A stretch of 64,000 nucleotides of DNA, from the NCBI GenBank assembly GCA_003342895.1, contig PTFA01000364.1:310001-374000 (forward strand), given 5' to 3'. Source of the DNA: Casuarius casuarius (taxonomy: Eukaryota > Chordata > Aves > Casuariiformes > Casuariidae). Made by a program: the position numbers and the translations under genes. A model generated the notes under the pieces. It saw only the letters and a program-made list of their open reading frames with translations. It did no database searches and was not told the DNA's origin. Positions 9,268-23,334 of the stretch are shown piece by piece (position 1 is the first letter of the stretch; each line of letters starts with the position of its first letter).

Positions 9268-11214
9268 CTAGAACAAAGAAAAACAGACTGTGTGTACACA
9301 CTTGTGAAATAAAGAGCAGCCCTGGGATTTCTAGAAGACAGACAGTGGTCATGACAATCACCTTAAATCCCATGGATTTAAATCCCTGAAATCCCATTGT
9401 GGAATAGGCACAATAATGGACACTAGAAGCAGTAAGAGCTATCCCATGTAGCTTCCATAGACTTCCTCTAGAAACCCTGGTGACCAAGAGGGCCTCTTTC
9501 ACCTTTCACCCTATCCAAACTCTCTACATGGGAAGTGTCTTCCATCATATCTCACTGAGAACATCTTTCTTTCCTGACATACATCCTCTATAAGTTTGGG
9601 CACCATACTTCTTCCAGTGTGCTACAGAAGTCCCCAAACATTTTTGACACTGCCATACATAAAATATAGCAGATGACACTCAACACCGTGGGGTTTTCTG
9701 AGCCCCTTGCTGTTCGTGAAAATCCGAAGACTATAGGCCTTGTCCTCCGAACCCTTCCTCTATTTCCAAAAATATGCAAATCTGATTTCAAACTATTCAG
9801 GCATATTAATACAATATTGCTCCTATAGCTCCCATAGGGCTCTCCATTACTGAGGAAGCTCACTGACAGCGTTCTTAGGTTTTGCCCTACTATCAGTTCA
9901 GGTTTCAGTGGTGCTTATATCTTGCTTTTGACTGCTGCCACAGCATGCAGCCATAGTAGCCTCCATACAGTCTACAGAACAGATGCTAAGCCCATTACCA
10001 CAACGATCAATGTGACCTGGCACAGGAATGATTTCCCAACAAGAAGGCTTTAACCACACCTGACTGCCTGTTTGCATAATCATTATATTAGTCTGCACTT
10101 CTATCCCTGACTCTCTGTAGCTGAAATACCTCTCTGCAGGGGCAGCCCAAGCATGAGCTTCAACAATTTCTCACTGCTTTTCATGCCCACTAGAGATCTT
10201 TACAGTAGTAGTAGTAGGATGCCACATCATCCCCCACAGAGGTACTGGGGGAGATGAGGTATGGGATGCAGCAAGCTCTCCACTCAGAAACCCATGACAT
10301 AACCCATGATATAAAAAGACTTCTGCAGAACCTTGTAAGAATATAAGCACACTCTTTAAAAAAAAAAGTTTCAGCTGGTGAACAGCAGGTGCAAATTTCT
10401 GACCCATTTTAATTCTCTGAGGTAGTCTAAGGAATGCTGCCCAGCTGTTCCCTACCACCACCTAAGGGAGCCTTCTCCACAAGGAAAACTGCATGCTCTT
10501 CAATGTCACAGCAGTTGTGACTCGCAGACTCTGAGTGAATTGGAATCTGGCTGCTTTGGAAGCCCTCCTCTCACCCTCTGCCACAATACCCATCTCCTCC
10601 TAAGGGGAGCAGGGGGCATGATGAAGTCTCCTGGGTTGATGTGAGAGCAGTGACCCACAGTGTATTTTCTGAGAGGACTTCCTACCTCTGTGCTTCACTG
10701 TTGGATAAAGGCTGCAAGGCTCAGATTTTTTTTTTTTTTTGATACAACTATAAGGCCTGGCAGAGACTCTAACTTCTTAACTTTGAGTCAGATGGCTCCC
10801 AATAACCTCTGACACAGGCCTTAGATAAGGGCAAAACTGAGAACAGCTATGAGTGGCTGTGAGTGGCATCCAAAAGCAGCTGTGCTTAGGATTTGTCAGA
10901 CAGTCCTTCCAATAGACATTTCCAGAAGGACCATCAAATTAGTCCTACAGTTTATGTTCAACTGTTCAGAGGCACCTGATCACAATTTGCTTTGCTATCT
11001 AATACACCATGGTGCACAGTAACAAGAATACATTTGCAAATATGTCAGTGATATTACTGTAAAGCTATGGAATATCCTATTGCAAGACTCAGTATGTTGA
11101 AAGCCAGGAGCAATACTTAGTGGTCCACAGTACTATTTTGCCCTGGTCATTTAAATAAAATATTCACAAAGCAAAGATCACTGGTCTTAGTGAAAAGGAG
11201 TATTGATATCTTAC
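9268..11214 (-). other. TSPAN9: TSPAN9 intron
   Basis: A 1947-base intron with GTAAGA donor and TTCTAG acceptor. It has a T15 run at 10726-10740. No gene or mobile element is recognised. Confidence 0.85.
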
Positions 11215-11406
11215 ACTCAAAAGGAGGCACTTGTTTTCCTTGATAGCACCTAGACAGCCCAGAAAGCCGGTCACCATGATGACTGTGCCAATCGCAATGA
11301 CTAGGTTGGCAGCTGAAAGCGACGGAAAGCTGGGAGAAAATGTGGCGAAGTTTCCTTGTGACACGGACAGCCAGATTCCCACGCCCAGCAGCCCACAGCC
11401 ACATAA
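11215..11406 (-). CDS. TSPAN9: TSPAN9 coding exon, TM1 end, small loop and TM2
   Basis: This 192-base exon (64 codons, residues 22-85) begins LCGCGLLGVGIWLSVSQGNF (end of TM1 and the start of the small extracellular loop). It continues through ATFSPSFPSLSAANLVIAIG and TM2, and ends GCLGAIKENKCLLLS. The juxtamembrane cysteines in GCLGAIKENKC are the usual tetraspanin palmitoylation positions. The acceptor is TTTGCAG with a pyrimidine tract and the donor is GTAAGA. The QGNFATFSPSFPSLSAAN string identifies TSPAN9 rather than TSPAN4, whose remembered sequence is QGSFATLSSSFPSLSAAN. The upstream exon that should encode the start methionine and about 20 residues was not found anywhere in this window. 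Confidence 0.96.
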
Positions 11407-14400
11407 CTGCAAAGAGATAAACAAAAGAGAGGCTTCAGTGTTAAAATAAATGGCACTGGCTCCTTCTCCCTACTCTGAGAGGAGAGAATTTCTCAGGCAA
11501 ATTCTCAGGTAACTATTCCACAGTAATGCTCTCACTGGGTTGGTGCTGAAACAAAGTGAAACTAAACGTTCTTACCTAGACTTGAGCAAGTAACCTATTC
11601 ATAACCTATTCAAAAGCCACTGAACGGCAGAACTCTGTTTTTAAAGATTCAGTAAGCAAATCCAGGGTTACCCACCAATCTCCTACCAGTACAACCCAAT
11701 GCAGTTTTTCTGTAGGAAGGAAAAAACATTATTTGAAAGAATGTCCAATAGCACATATTTGTGCAGTTGCACACTATGTCTCAGAGAGTCCAGCCCCACA
11801 GTTCCTCAGCCTGTGACAGGCAAGGAAGTTTTGGAGATAACTACAATCAATATTATCACTCCAATAAATATTTGCACTATGGCCCACTGCCCAGCCAGGC
11901 TACTGGCTGGGTTTTAGGATGAGTTTTCATAGCACTAATGTTGTTTGCCAGTCTTCAGTGCGGCAGAAATCAGATTTCTATGTTCATTATCCATAGGCAG
12001 CTCATCTTCTGTTACTGGCAGTGAGAGAATCTGAAGGAAATGCAAAGCTGCTAATAAAGTGTAAAATAACTTTAACCTTGCATCTTACCCTTAACAATAC
12101 CATGTCAGGTTAAGGAAATAAGGTTCCCCACTCTAGTCACAGAGCAGGTCTTTAGAATTATGGCCAATAGTATTGTGCTACAGAGGACCTAAAAGCTGGC
12201 TGTCTTTTAGCACTTGCTCAAAATGGCTGTTAGGCAACCTCAGACCTGATCTATGATCAGTGTACAGTGAAATCAGAAGTAGGAGTTAGTCGTGCTTTAA
12301 TTAAACCTGCAAGGTACTTGATCAACAGCATTTACAGTTTCCTGCCAAATCCAGGTCAGAGGTGAAATTCCCATTGCCTTTACTAGGAAGAGGATCAAAG
12401 CACATCCCCCACAAAACTCAGAGCATTTTGCTGCAACTTAATTGGACCACTGCAGGGGAAAACAAAACAACCCCAAATCGTTACTCACAGTGGCATCTAA
12501 AGCTGCTGGGGCTCACCTGTCAGCACCCACAAGGAGCAAGAGGAACAGAAGTTCCTGCCATCCAGCAGGCTCGCCGTACCAGCTCTACCCCATTATAACA
12601 TCTGCCCTCCACAAACAAAACTTCTACTCAAACTGCAAACTCGAGATTAGAGAACAGTACCTCCACTGAAAGAGGGTTCAATCCTGCCTTGTGATGAGCA
12701 CTAGCATGATGAAGAGGCACAGACTTAACCTTTTGGGCAAATATCCCTACTTCTCCCTGAGGTACTTTCACCAGCAGGGCAGACAGTTCGGGGTACAACT
12801 GGCTCCTTCTGGTTGTGCTGCTTCACAGGCCATGAAAGAAAAACTAAAACTGTTTTCTTGCATTTATGTTCACCTTATCTGTGAGTCTGGCTTATGTTTT
12901 TATAATCTTATACATGGTTACTTTCTTTCACTTCCCCTGTGACCCTTCTGCCCCTTCCAAACCCCCTTTCTAGTTTGCCTGGGGCTTTTGAAAGTGCTTT
13001 GCATCTAGTGAGATTCACCAGTTTGGTGAACAGGTAGGACAAGGAGTGGGTGTCATGTAAGATTCTCATAGGAATTCCCACGGGAGGCAGAGTAATTCTA
13101 CATGTCCATGTCAGCCAACATCAAGCGAACCAGTAGCGCAGTGTAAAGAGGGATGCCTAGGCAGAGAGAGAGAGAGAAAAAGAGATGGGGATGTACTACA
13201 TTACATTGTATTGGTGGTTATTTACAGGCCCCTGTGGACATCAGCAGAGGTTTAAACTGCCTGCAGTTTACAAAATCAGTCATCCTATCACTCCTGCTTT
13301 AGATTTCATCTACTCTATCCTTGAACTGCTGCAGTTTTGGCATCTCAAGCTCTCTCAGGAATCCATTCTGTGGCCCAGCTGCTTCAACTGTTAGATGAGA
13401 ACCGCAGGCAGTTGTTCAGGCTGGGAGCTTGATGGTTCATGAGATTAGAGGCAACTCTCACCACACAGGATACATTTAAGGTTTTAATTACCAGTGGCAT
13501 TTCTAAACTGCCAGGGCCATACATTACTGACAGCACTTCAATTGACAACTTTGTGACAGCCCATGGAGAAGACTGTAAATGTTTCCAAAGAAGTTTCTTC
13601 CACCTCTACCCAAGGATGAAATTGTTCACTAAAACTTTCCTACAGAAGCTGAATTCAGACTTAGAAGGTTATTCACAGACTCGTTGCTTGAATTTTCATA
13701 CCCTATTAGGCTCTGAAATCACAGCCCTAGCTCAAGTATTTTGGAAGTGCGTAGTGAATTCTGGACTCATCAGCACAAAAGCAATAGGTCACTGCACATA
13801 AACAAAGGGGTGTTGAAAGATGAGAGCGAAAGGCTTATAGAGGACGGATAAGTAAAAAGAGCACATGGAATCAAGGGAAAATCAGCCAATAAAGGGTCAG
13901 ACCTCAGAATCTAACACTACAATGAGCTGAGGATAATAGCAGAACTAGAAGAAAGAAAGAAACCCTTACTAACATCTTTTTCCTACAATAAAAAAGGAAA
14001 AAAAAAAGGAAAAAAATCCGCTTCCATACATGAGAGTGCATTCCTTCAGTTGCTTGTGGTAGCCCACCTAGTACTTTAGTAAGCTCATGAGCAAAACACC
14101 TTGCTTTTGGGCAAAAGACTAGTCACCTACAGCACCAATACTTTTTCACAGTGCCTCTAGCAGGGAAGAAGCATTTCACACTTGACATTTGCAAAAAAAA
14201 AAATCTCTGTGATTAGCAACACACCTGCACTGTCCCAAGACAGACCAAGAGAATACACTATGAGAATACACAACTCGACTTGAATACCAGGCATCTGAAC
14301 ACCTGGGAGAAGAGTCCTTTAAAATAAGAAATGAAGACGTATGTCAGCTGAGGCAGCAGGTACCTCCACATTCACTCTTTCCTCCTGTAAGGCCAATGCC

Positions 14401-17400
14401 TTGCTGAAGATAACCATGTTGTCTGTATGTGGGGATAACCCCTTTCCAGCTGCTGCAGTGATAGGGTTAACATGCCAAAGTGCACGCTGTGAGTACAATT
14501 CCTTTCAGAGCTTTCTGACCACATGCATTAATGCAATACTAAAATTATACCACGGTATCTGTAGTGACCACTGTATCACCATGGCTAATTTTACAGGCCC
14601 GTTAGGCAACATGTAAAAAGCAAGCTAAGGAAAGTTCCCCATTTCACGCTTTTTATTTCCCAAAGTAAGATTTGTCCGTATCTAAATTATTGTGAATTTA
14701 GATAAGTAACCCTGTAAGTTACATAATGAAATCAGATGATGGAGGCAACATTAAACACGAAGGCTGATCTGTGCAAACAGATTTATCTGCACTGACTAAA
14801 GAGAATGAAGTAGTTGGGAAGACTTGAAAGAGATTTCAAGACGAAAGAGATGACATACTAAAGACTTCCACAAGATGGCATCCCATACCAAATAGAGCTG
14901 CCACAGTTTACGTTTCAGTCAAATTTTATTTTCCACCTCTCCAGTGCTCCTCAGGTTTTGCAGGTTGTTCTCTGTTTTTACATCATTTATCATTCTACTG
15001 AGTAGCTATATGCTACTCCATTGTTGCTAAAATGTATGTTGATGCTAAAAATCTACATTTTAACCTCAGGTCTCAGGACAAATTCTATTCTCACTCATTC
15101 TCCCCCAAAAATCCGAAATAATTTCACTGATTTAGGACTAAACTGCATGCAATCATACCACCAAAAGTAGCTAGAATTCTAGCAATAAAATAGCTTTTTC
15201 TGACACTTTATTCTCCCAGTATCATTTTCTACACACAGTGAACATGCTGTAAAAATGTTCTCACTGCCATTTATTCTCACAGCTTCCATCTCTCTCCCCC
15301 TTTGGTATAACAGAATCTTGGAGAGTGAAAGCAGAAAGTCTTCTTATTCATTTCTCTTTCATCATATAATTATTTAATATATGCTGCTTGGTATTTAGTT
15401 ACACAAGGGTGACAACACTGGCATTCCTTCCCTAGGGAAATGGATCAACAGTCTAAAAATTTCACTAGATTTTTCCTCTCAAAAGATGTTGGCTCATTTC
15501 CCTGTTACAATTAGAAATTATCATCCCTCAGACAACCCCCCAAATCTCCCCTTCCCCTGGTGTTTCTGATGTTGTGAAGGATGCTGCTGAAAACTACCAC
15601 AGAGCCAGTCACACACACAGACATATACACTCACTTATAGGGTAATTTGCTCAAGCTATGCCATGTATATTTTGAGCTTGAAAGCAAACAAGGGAAACAA
15701 ACTTTCCTCACTGTTTCTCCCTCACTTTGCTATTTTACTGAATGAATGCCTGAATTCTCTTCTGTACCTCAACATCTATCTGGCATCATCATCGTGCCCT
15801 GAAAACATAGAGCATTCTAGGGAATATTGGGGAGAGTCTCAAGTAGTTTCAAATGCTTCAAGAGAAATTACAAATTCTCAGATATAAACCCAAAAGGAAG
15901 TTCTTCCCAGAGCAGCACAATTGTCAGAGTGGGAAAGGGACTATTTTATTTTCTTCTCAATTGTTCAGCAACATGTCAACTAATACACCGCCACAACCCT
16001 TGACAATACAGCACCATATAGAAATTCGGTTGCCTTAACCCAAATAAGATACAGCAAGAGATTACAAGGCCTAGAGAAGGACAACACAGATGGTCAGAGG
16101 TATGCCAATACTAACATATTATACAGAAGGAGATTGTGCACAGGATTATCTAGCCTGGAAGGAATTACTAGGTGGGATGTGAATGAAATATTCACAACCC
16201 TAGAGGTCAGTACGAAAGCCGATCAGCCCATCTCTTTAATCTTCTCCAATAATAAGAACAAAGGGAACAATTAGCAACTATTGTGTAGTATGTTTAACTT
16301 CACACAGCTGAGAAGTAAATTGATAAATTCTGCAGTGGGTGACTACAAGAACCAAATATTGTGACCACAATTGTCAGAAAGGGCTAGATAATTCTTTTAT
16401 CAGTAACAGCAGCATTTGTAGTTTTGCAAGTATATACAAAGGTAATGACATTTCATGATTCCCAGAGTAAAATAATGTATGCAGAATCCAGCAAGACTAC
16501 CAAGCAGCAAACAAGTTGGGGTAGGGAAGGGATAGAATATGCCATTCTGGTAAGGTTTATTGATAGAATAGTATTGACAGACTTACCACAGAAGTAAGTC
16601 ATTGAACAGCATCAGGAAACAGGAATCTGATAAGGAAAAGACTACCTACAGGAAAAGACACAAGACCATACTCTACTGTCTTTTGGTATCCTTCCATCCC
16701 ATGCACACAGTGTGTGGCAGAAAAACTGCACAACAGGGCAGGGGAGAGAAGGCGGGCAGGGAAAGGAAGGGGAGATTTACTCCTGACATCAGACATTCTG
16801 CCACTGATGAAACACCAGGGGAGCTCTAAACAGACTTGGAACAGAACAGAGACACAGAGAAAGCAAATGCTGAGGGACAACTACTAGGGACAAAAAAAAG
16901 AGGCAAGTGTCTCAGGCTGTACCTTCACACTGAATAACACACTTTGGGCCATATTGGCCAGATACAGAGAACAGAAAGCTCCCCAGCCTTCCTCTGCAGT
17001 GTGTGAGAACAAGCAATCTTGATGGAAGCAAAGATGATACAATGAAAAATACATAGAACAGCTTAAATATGGCCACGATGGAAATGATCTGAGTCACAGG
17101 AGGCTTCTCAAGAGGAATTATGATAGCATGAATGTGAAAATGAGTGCCAATGCTGGGAATTGATCTCAGTACAACTGCAGTGATGAAAATAACACACTGG
17201 ATTAGGCTTTGACAGGCCTCTATTTAAACAAAGCAAGATGGAGATCATCTGCACCAAAAGGACAAGCTCAAGGTCACGTGGACAAAAGGCAAAAAGGTCT
17301 TCCAGCGTCCAGGTAGCTCTTGAAACCCTCCCTTCTGCTGGGGTCAAGAACACTTTGCAAAAGCTGTCAGTAATGTTTTCCCTCTATTTGCTACATCCTA

Positions 17401-19316
17401 GAAGGCAGAGATTACCTATCCTAGCCCTTCTTTTCAAGATAGTGATTTTCCACCATTTCTCCAACTGACCCTTTGGACCAGTCAGTGTGCAGGGGAGAGG
17501 AGGTGTAGAACGGGCCTTATAAGATTAGCAGAGTCTTTCTTCTCACTCTGTCCTTCCTTCCCCACCCTTCTTTTCCCCTCTTCTTATGGTATCTTAACCA
17601 GCTCACAGTTTTCATTTGGAAGTGGGAAGCAGCACATCTTAGAAAAGAGTTTGAAAGGCTGTTCTTTCCCACCATGCAGGAATTTTAGAGAGATCTTCTA
17701 TTACAAAATAAAGATGGACATCTTCCTCTTTACTAGCTGGAAACCTGATTCAAAGGCTCTTCAGATCGGCAGGAAGAGTTCACATCTTCAGCGTATTTTG
17801 GGTCTGGTGCTTCGTATAGAAGTAGTCTGATGTGCAGATTCAAAATAGTAACAGATACTGTTGAAAAAAACACCATCCTGTTTTCCAGTCTCAATTCTTG
17901 TTTCAATGCACATTAACCAAAGTTTTGGAAGATTTGACCTTGATCAAATATTCCTTGAACAGCTTGTTCTGTCCAGAAGGATAATTACCAGAAATAAAAG
18001 GAGTTTTTAAACTATCATAATGCAGCAACTGCTCTGTTGAGAACAGAAAATATTATGCAAATGAGATTAAATGCAAAATTATGCAAATGAGATTTTAAAA
18101 AAGAAAAATGAAGGATTCGGGCAGACTCAAAGCTCAGGAACAGAGCCATTACATTCATTTACTGTCAGAGGGAGGTGCTCAAATTTTGCCTTTCTAGGTC
18201 ACGTCTCTGAATTACAGCTCAGAATGATTGTTCAAGGAAGAGGCAGGGGTGAGAACTACATGGTTTCTCCCACTTCAAATCAGAGATATACTTTCTGTTA
18301 TGCATTTTTGAATGTCACTTATCCTCTCTGGCTTTGGGTGATTCATCCTTCTCCAGAAGGGACAGGCCCTTTCTATCTCTAAAGGAGATTTTCAGGTAAA
18401 ATTTCCTGCTCTTACTGATACAAAATTCATCAAAACTGAGGATTAACAGCGGAAAGCCTCTGAGAGAAAGCCTCTTGCAAAGCAAGATCATCCTCTGAAT
18501 ATGATCCAATATAAGGCAAGTTGTGTATCTTCTAATTCTCTTGGAGGCCAAAATCCATAGACTAGAAAATGAGAATGGAATGTGGAAGTGGCAGAACATA
18601 CTTAATAACATCTAGTTAGTACTACTGCAGTAACAATATGGCAAAGATTTAAACTCCTCTGCAATATCATTCCTACAAACTGGACATTGATGCAAGGCAA
18701 TGAAATTATTCCTGTGTGTCCTTTGAGTCTAGTGCTGTGACAGCTGTAATGACTGCTTGTCTGTGATTAACATAGAGCACTGGAATCTGTGCAAACGCAA
18801 AACTTCCTTAATTCATCCTACAGAGAAAGCAACTATCCCCTTCCTGGAGTCAGCCCCTAGCAGTACCATCAGGGTTGTCCTGTCAAAACTGAAATGAGGG
18901 ATCAGGATTCTGATCTTTTGTGGGGCTAGCAGAGGGACAGCTGCCCTGAGGAGCATTTAATCCTTGAATCTTGACTGATGTTTTCAGAAACATCTGAAAC
19001 TTGTAAATTACGTTGCAGCATAAAGCCTTAAGCTTTGGCTTGGATGCTCTTACATAGTCACATTAGAGCCCTAGCAGAAATTCAAGGCTGCATTTCACTA
19101 GCATAACATTCTAACTGAAGATTTTGCTTCAGCTATGTCTTTCATTCTTTTTGTAGATCTAAGATCTGTGTGTGAAGCTGCTTCATTCAGGTTCTATATC
19201 AAGCTTGACTGGTATTCAGTATAGGACTTATTTTGCAAAAGGAATTTGTAAGAGCTGGGCTTGTTTAGTTTATCATAGACAGCTTAGCCTCTTCTTTGCC
19301 TACTTGAAGGGCAGCT
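11407..19316 (-). other. TSPAN9: TSPAN9 long first coding intron, proximal part
   Basis: Sequence upstream (on the minus strand) of the residue-22 exon. No TSPAN9 start exon, other gene or large repeat was found. Minor features are an (AG)n run at 13163-13176, an A-rich tract near 13988-14020 and a twin octamer site at 18055-18088. A 120-codon plus-strand open frame at 13439-13801 has no recognisable domain. Confidence 0.6.
18052..18094 (+). promoter_or_regulatory. duplicated octamer (POU-type) motif
   Basis: The 17-base string ATTATGCAAATGAGATT occurs twice, at 18052-18068 and 18078-18094. Each copy contains a perfect ATGCAAAT octamer (18055-18062 and 18081-18088), 26 bases apart. ATGCAAAT is the established binding site of Oct/POU-domain factors. 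An intronic enhancer role is inference only; a small local duplication would give the same pattern. Confidence 0.35.
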
Positions 19317-19535
19317 TGGATGGTTCAGGTTGGACATTAGAAGACGCTTTAACCAAGAAGTTAGTCCAGCAATGGAAGAGGTCACCAGAGAAATGGTGAA
19401 ATCTCCTACTTTACTTTTTCAGTGCTTGGCTACAAACAGCGATGCCTAACCTGACCTAGCACTTGCAACAGTACCATTTCAGCATGACTTTCACAGATTC
19501 CTTCCAAGCAACATTTCTATGATTTCATGGTTTTC
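19317..19535 (+). mobile_element. CR1 3' fragment
   Basis: Begins near GATGGTTCAGGTTGGACATT, followed by AGTCCAGCAATGGAAGAGGT and CACCAGAGAAATGGTG. These are decayed versions of the CR1 C-terminal coding and 3' region (ATTGGAACAGG..GAGGTGGT). It ends AACATTTCTATGATTTCATG, close to the CR1 terminal octamer repeats. It is 5'-truncated and old. Confidence 0.7.
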
Positions 19536-19572
19536 AACCCAGGATTCAGCTGACCATATTTTTCCTCGTTAA

Positions 19573-19601
19573 TTAAAAAAAAATAAAAAAATAAAAAAAA
19601 A
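19573..19601. repeat. A-rich simple repeat
   Basis: A run of A interrupted by single T residues, just beyond the CR1 fragment end. It is not obviously part of that element. Confidence 0.7.
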
Positions 19602-22600
19602 TCTATCAACCAGGCCATTTGTCATGAGCACAACAAATCTACTACCTTTGAAAGGACAAATGCTCTCAGCTCTCACTGCATTCCAGCTGTATTCTCTGTG
19701 TACACTCTCTCTCCCTCCCTCCCCATCTCTCTTTTTTTTCCTCCAAGAGCCAGTATCTGCCCCGCACAGGTAAAGAATAAGTCCTTTCTGTTATTAAAGC
19801 TTGTGTCCAGTGCAAGTACAGCCCTGATTTGCTAATGATTGTTGTTAATTATCTAGAATAGGCAGTAAACATCTTGTTAATGAAATTCCTAGTTCATAAA
19901 TTGCAAGTTAATAAATTTGCAATGCTTTGCATTGCAAAATGAGGACAAAAGTAATAGAAAGGGACTTAGACTGGAAACACAGGCAGGAAACAAACAAGAA
20001 ACTTAAAAGAAATTAATATATTTGCAGAATTAAATTCCAAAATGCAAACTTTCTACAGGACAATTTGAGGAAATTTGACAGGGAAAAAAAAAAAAAAAGG
20101 CAAAGGGGTCAAAGCAAATGAGACATTACTTCAGACTGCAGCATTTCTTCCCCCCAAAGTCCACAGCAATTTTGAGTGGCATGCACAAAGGCAACAGAGG
20201 GAAACGCAACAAAGCTGCCCCAATCTGCAGCCCTCAGAGTAGCTGTCTGGGAAAGGCCAAATACAGTCCTGAGAATGTCACTATTATCATCTTGTATATA
20301 ATATACAGCACCCAAAGTGCACGAGAGACTGAAAATTTGAAGGGGATTCAGAGATTATGTATAAAGAAAGATTAAAACATATATAACATAGTTAAATGAT
20401 AGTTAAACTCAGGGTGGTGGGGGAAATGAGGCAGAACAGATGGACTTGGAAACACTATTACGTCTCTAAAATGAAAAGCAGAACACTGTGAGTGATATTT
20501 AAGTCTTATAGATCAGGGTATGAGTAAAACTTAGCAGGATAAAATTAATAAAAAATAAACAAAGGAAAGGGACAGCTGTTTTAAATCACCTGGGGAGAAA
20601 CACGGAAGAGACCTCAGAAAATCTAACACTGCCTTTATCCCTGTGTTATCCAGGGATATCATAAAAAGTTAGACCAATAGGAATATTTATCTGATCTACA
20701 GCGCACAACAGCGTATAGAAGCGGCTAAAGATATCAAATTTATTTCAAAGGAATGAAAACACCTGTGAAATCAAACTAACTTAGAAGAACAGATTTTCTG
20801 GGGCAGCTTTGCTTAAATCACTTACCACCTATGTATTTCAGCTCTTCCTCAGAAAAATGAAGGTACCACTGTCTACCTCTCATGTTCTGTTAGTCTTGCC
20901 TACATCAGCCCTTTAGGGACCAAGGATGATACCTTGTTATGCACAGTAAGTCCCCACCTTGTTTGAGACCTCCCATTTCTGTTGTAAATGCATGTAATTA
21001 AAAAATATACTTAAAAATTATAGATTAACTACAGAGACACCTGAAATCAGGACTAGCAGTACCTCACTCACACATCTGCTGGATGACAATGCACAGAAAG
21101 AAGAGTTACAAATATCAGAGAACATCTGTATAGGCCAGAGGATAACTAATCCAGAAGAAGGAATGTAGTCATTCCACATCCTGATTGGATGAGAGCTTAA
21201 TGTATAATTCATAAAATTAAAAGCCTGTGGTTCCTACAGAAATACTAACCTGGTGAACATAATCAAATGGGCAATTATACTGTCCTTGATAACAGACTTG
21301 ACACCAGCAGTTCCTTTAAAATAGAGTAACTAAGCATTATGCACATTTTCATATTAAACCATTCTTCTCATTGGCAAGCAAGGGGATAGTAGCAGAACTA
21401 GTCTCTTAGCAGTTCATCATTATGAACGAAAATCCACGGTATCAACCTAACAAAACAGTTCTCAGCATTAAGCCCTATTTCCTAAAAACTCATAATTGTA
21501 AAAAACACCTTTCTCAAATGCAAAGTTTGGAGATTAAGTTCAGTCTCCCTTTAATTCTTGCAAATGAGCCTCTCTGTACATACTTCAAACTGAAACTAAG
21601 CAGCAAATTCCAATGCTATCTTTTACTACACCACTTTTGATTTCCTTATGACAAGCAGCTTCATTTTAGATCTTTTCCTATGTAATATCATTAATTCAAC
21701 AACAGAAATCTGCCATGATTTTAAAGTGCTTGTATTTTATTTTCCTAATTATTTCCATGAGATTAATTTCACTTGAAATGTGAATCCAATCTGAAAACCA
21801 GCTAGACAGAAAGATCCCTCCTTTTCAGTTCACCTGCTCTATTAGATGCCTTCAGATCTGAGTTTGGTAGCAAAAGCAAATAGATGTTGCTGCTTAATCA
21901 CAGTAGGCCTCCAGAACAGAAAGAGAACTCAATTTTGTTCTTCCAATTCTTGGAATCATTAGCAGAATATTTTACTGCAATCCCTTACACTTACGCAAGC
22001 GTAACAATGAACAAGTTTTGTACATGTTAGAGAGCATGGTTTGCCTAATAAAAGTATTTTGATTCTTTTAATTATTCAAACCTATTTCTAAAACCATTTG
22101 ATTCACAGACTCAAAACCAAAACTCAAGGGTTTAGAAGCTAGAAGGAGACTTCTCAGCTCCTTACTTGGATATTTCAATGGAGAGACATATTTATCGAGA
22201 CAGTTTTCAGAGTAAAAATACAGCACATCTAAATCACAGTCCAAAATCCAGTACATGAGGGCCCAAAGAGAAATGTATCAGACAAAACAGGAAATCCTAT
22301 TTTATTCCATTGATAATAAGAAAAAGACCCGCCACAGAGCTATGATTTGCTGAGTTCTCCCAGTGCTCTAATTTTAAAGCAGCTGCTTTTTGAAGACAGA
22401 GCTGTATGAATGATCACAGGACTACAACGAACGTGTTTAAAAACTATATGTTAAATTCATATCTTATGTATTTGTACAAACATAGGGACATGTGTCTGCG
22501 GTATTTTTCCCTGAGATGTATGTGCCCATCTAGTTTCTCTCATACACTTTCTGCCCCACAAGAAGAACAATCAGCTTGTGGCAAGCCCACTGCCAAGCAT

Positions 22601-23297
22601 ACATTTGCACATTTAGCCTTCACAGTCATAACTTCATGAAATCTAGCTACCTCCATCAGTCATGTGTTATTAAGGATGGCGGTGCTAGGTGTGAAAGATA
22701 TGTTCCCATTTTATCTATCTAGCTCTATATTTAAAGATACTCCTTAGTATTTTCAGAGGATCATGGGACTTCTTCAGATTCCAAGGTCACCTCACACTAG
22801 AATGGGCAGAGCTGGAGTGAAGAAGAGTATCACGAACAGGATGAAACAGAGACTGGGCTACTTCAGTCACTGTTACGCTGTTTTTTTCATATAGCGTGAT
22901 GAAATAGTCTTCATGTCAGAAAGGCTAGACAAGAAGTTACTGTTGCCAAATAAGACAAGTGATGTTATCTTGGAATCTTGAAAGCCTTTTGAAGGGGAAA
23001 AAGAGACTGGAACAAAATAATTGCTAGCAACCTACTCTTAGTCTCAGCAATGATTAACAGCTCTTGAAATTATCATTACAAACATGTGAACATTCATGAT
23101 ACATATACTTTTAATATTGACAGGACAAGGGGACAGGCACTGCTAATAGAACAGACAGCACAGGTCATGATGCAGTGATTTCAGAGGAATAGAAACAGGT
23201 GAACCTAAAAGGGACAGCCTAGAAAAGTCAAGAGAAAGCCACTTGAACAAGAAGACAAACATGGACATATGGCAACTCTAAGATAAGCTCATGTATA

Positions 23298-23334
23298 TCT
23301 CTCTCTGTCTCTCTCTCTTTTTTTTTTTTTTTTT
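23298..23334 (+). repeat. CT-rich then T17 tract
   Basis: A polypyrimidine tract ending in T17, followed by AAACAG. It resembles a strong plus-strand 3' splice acceptor, but no open frame or exon follows that I can support, so it is listed as a simple repeat. Confidence 0.7.

Noticed and set aside
13439..13801. 120-codon plus-strand open frame with a start codon
   Set aside because: No motif, no conserved composition and no neighbouring exons; frames of this length are expected by chance in 64 kb.
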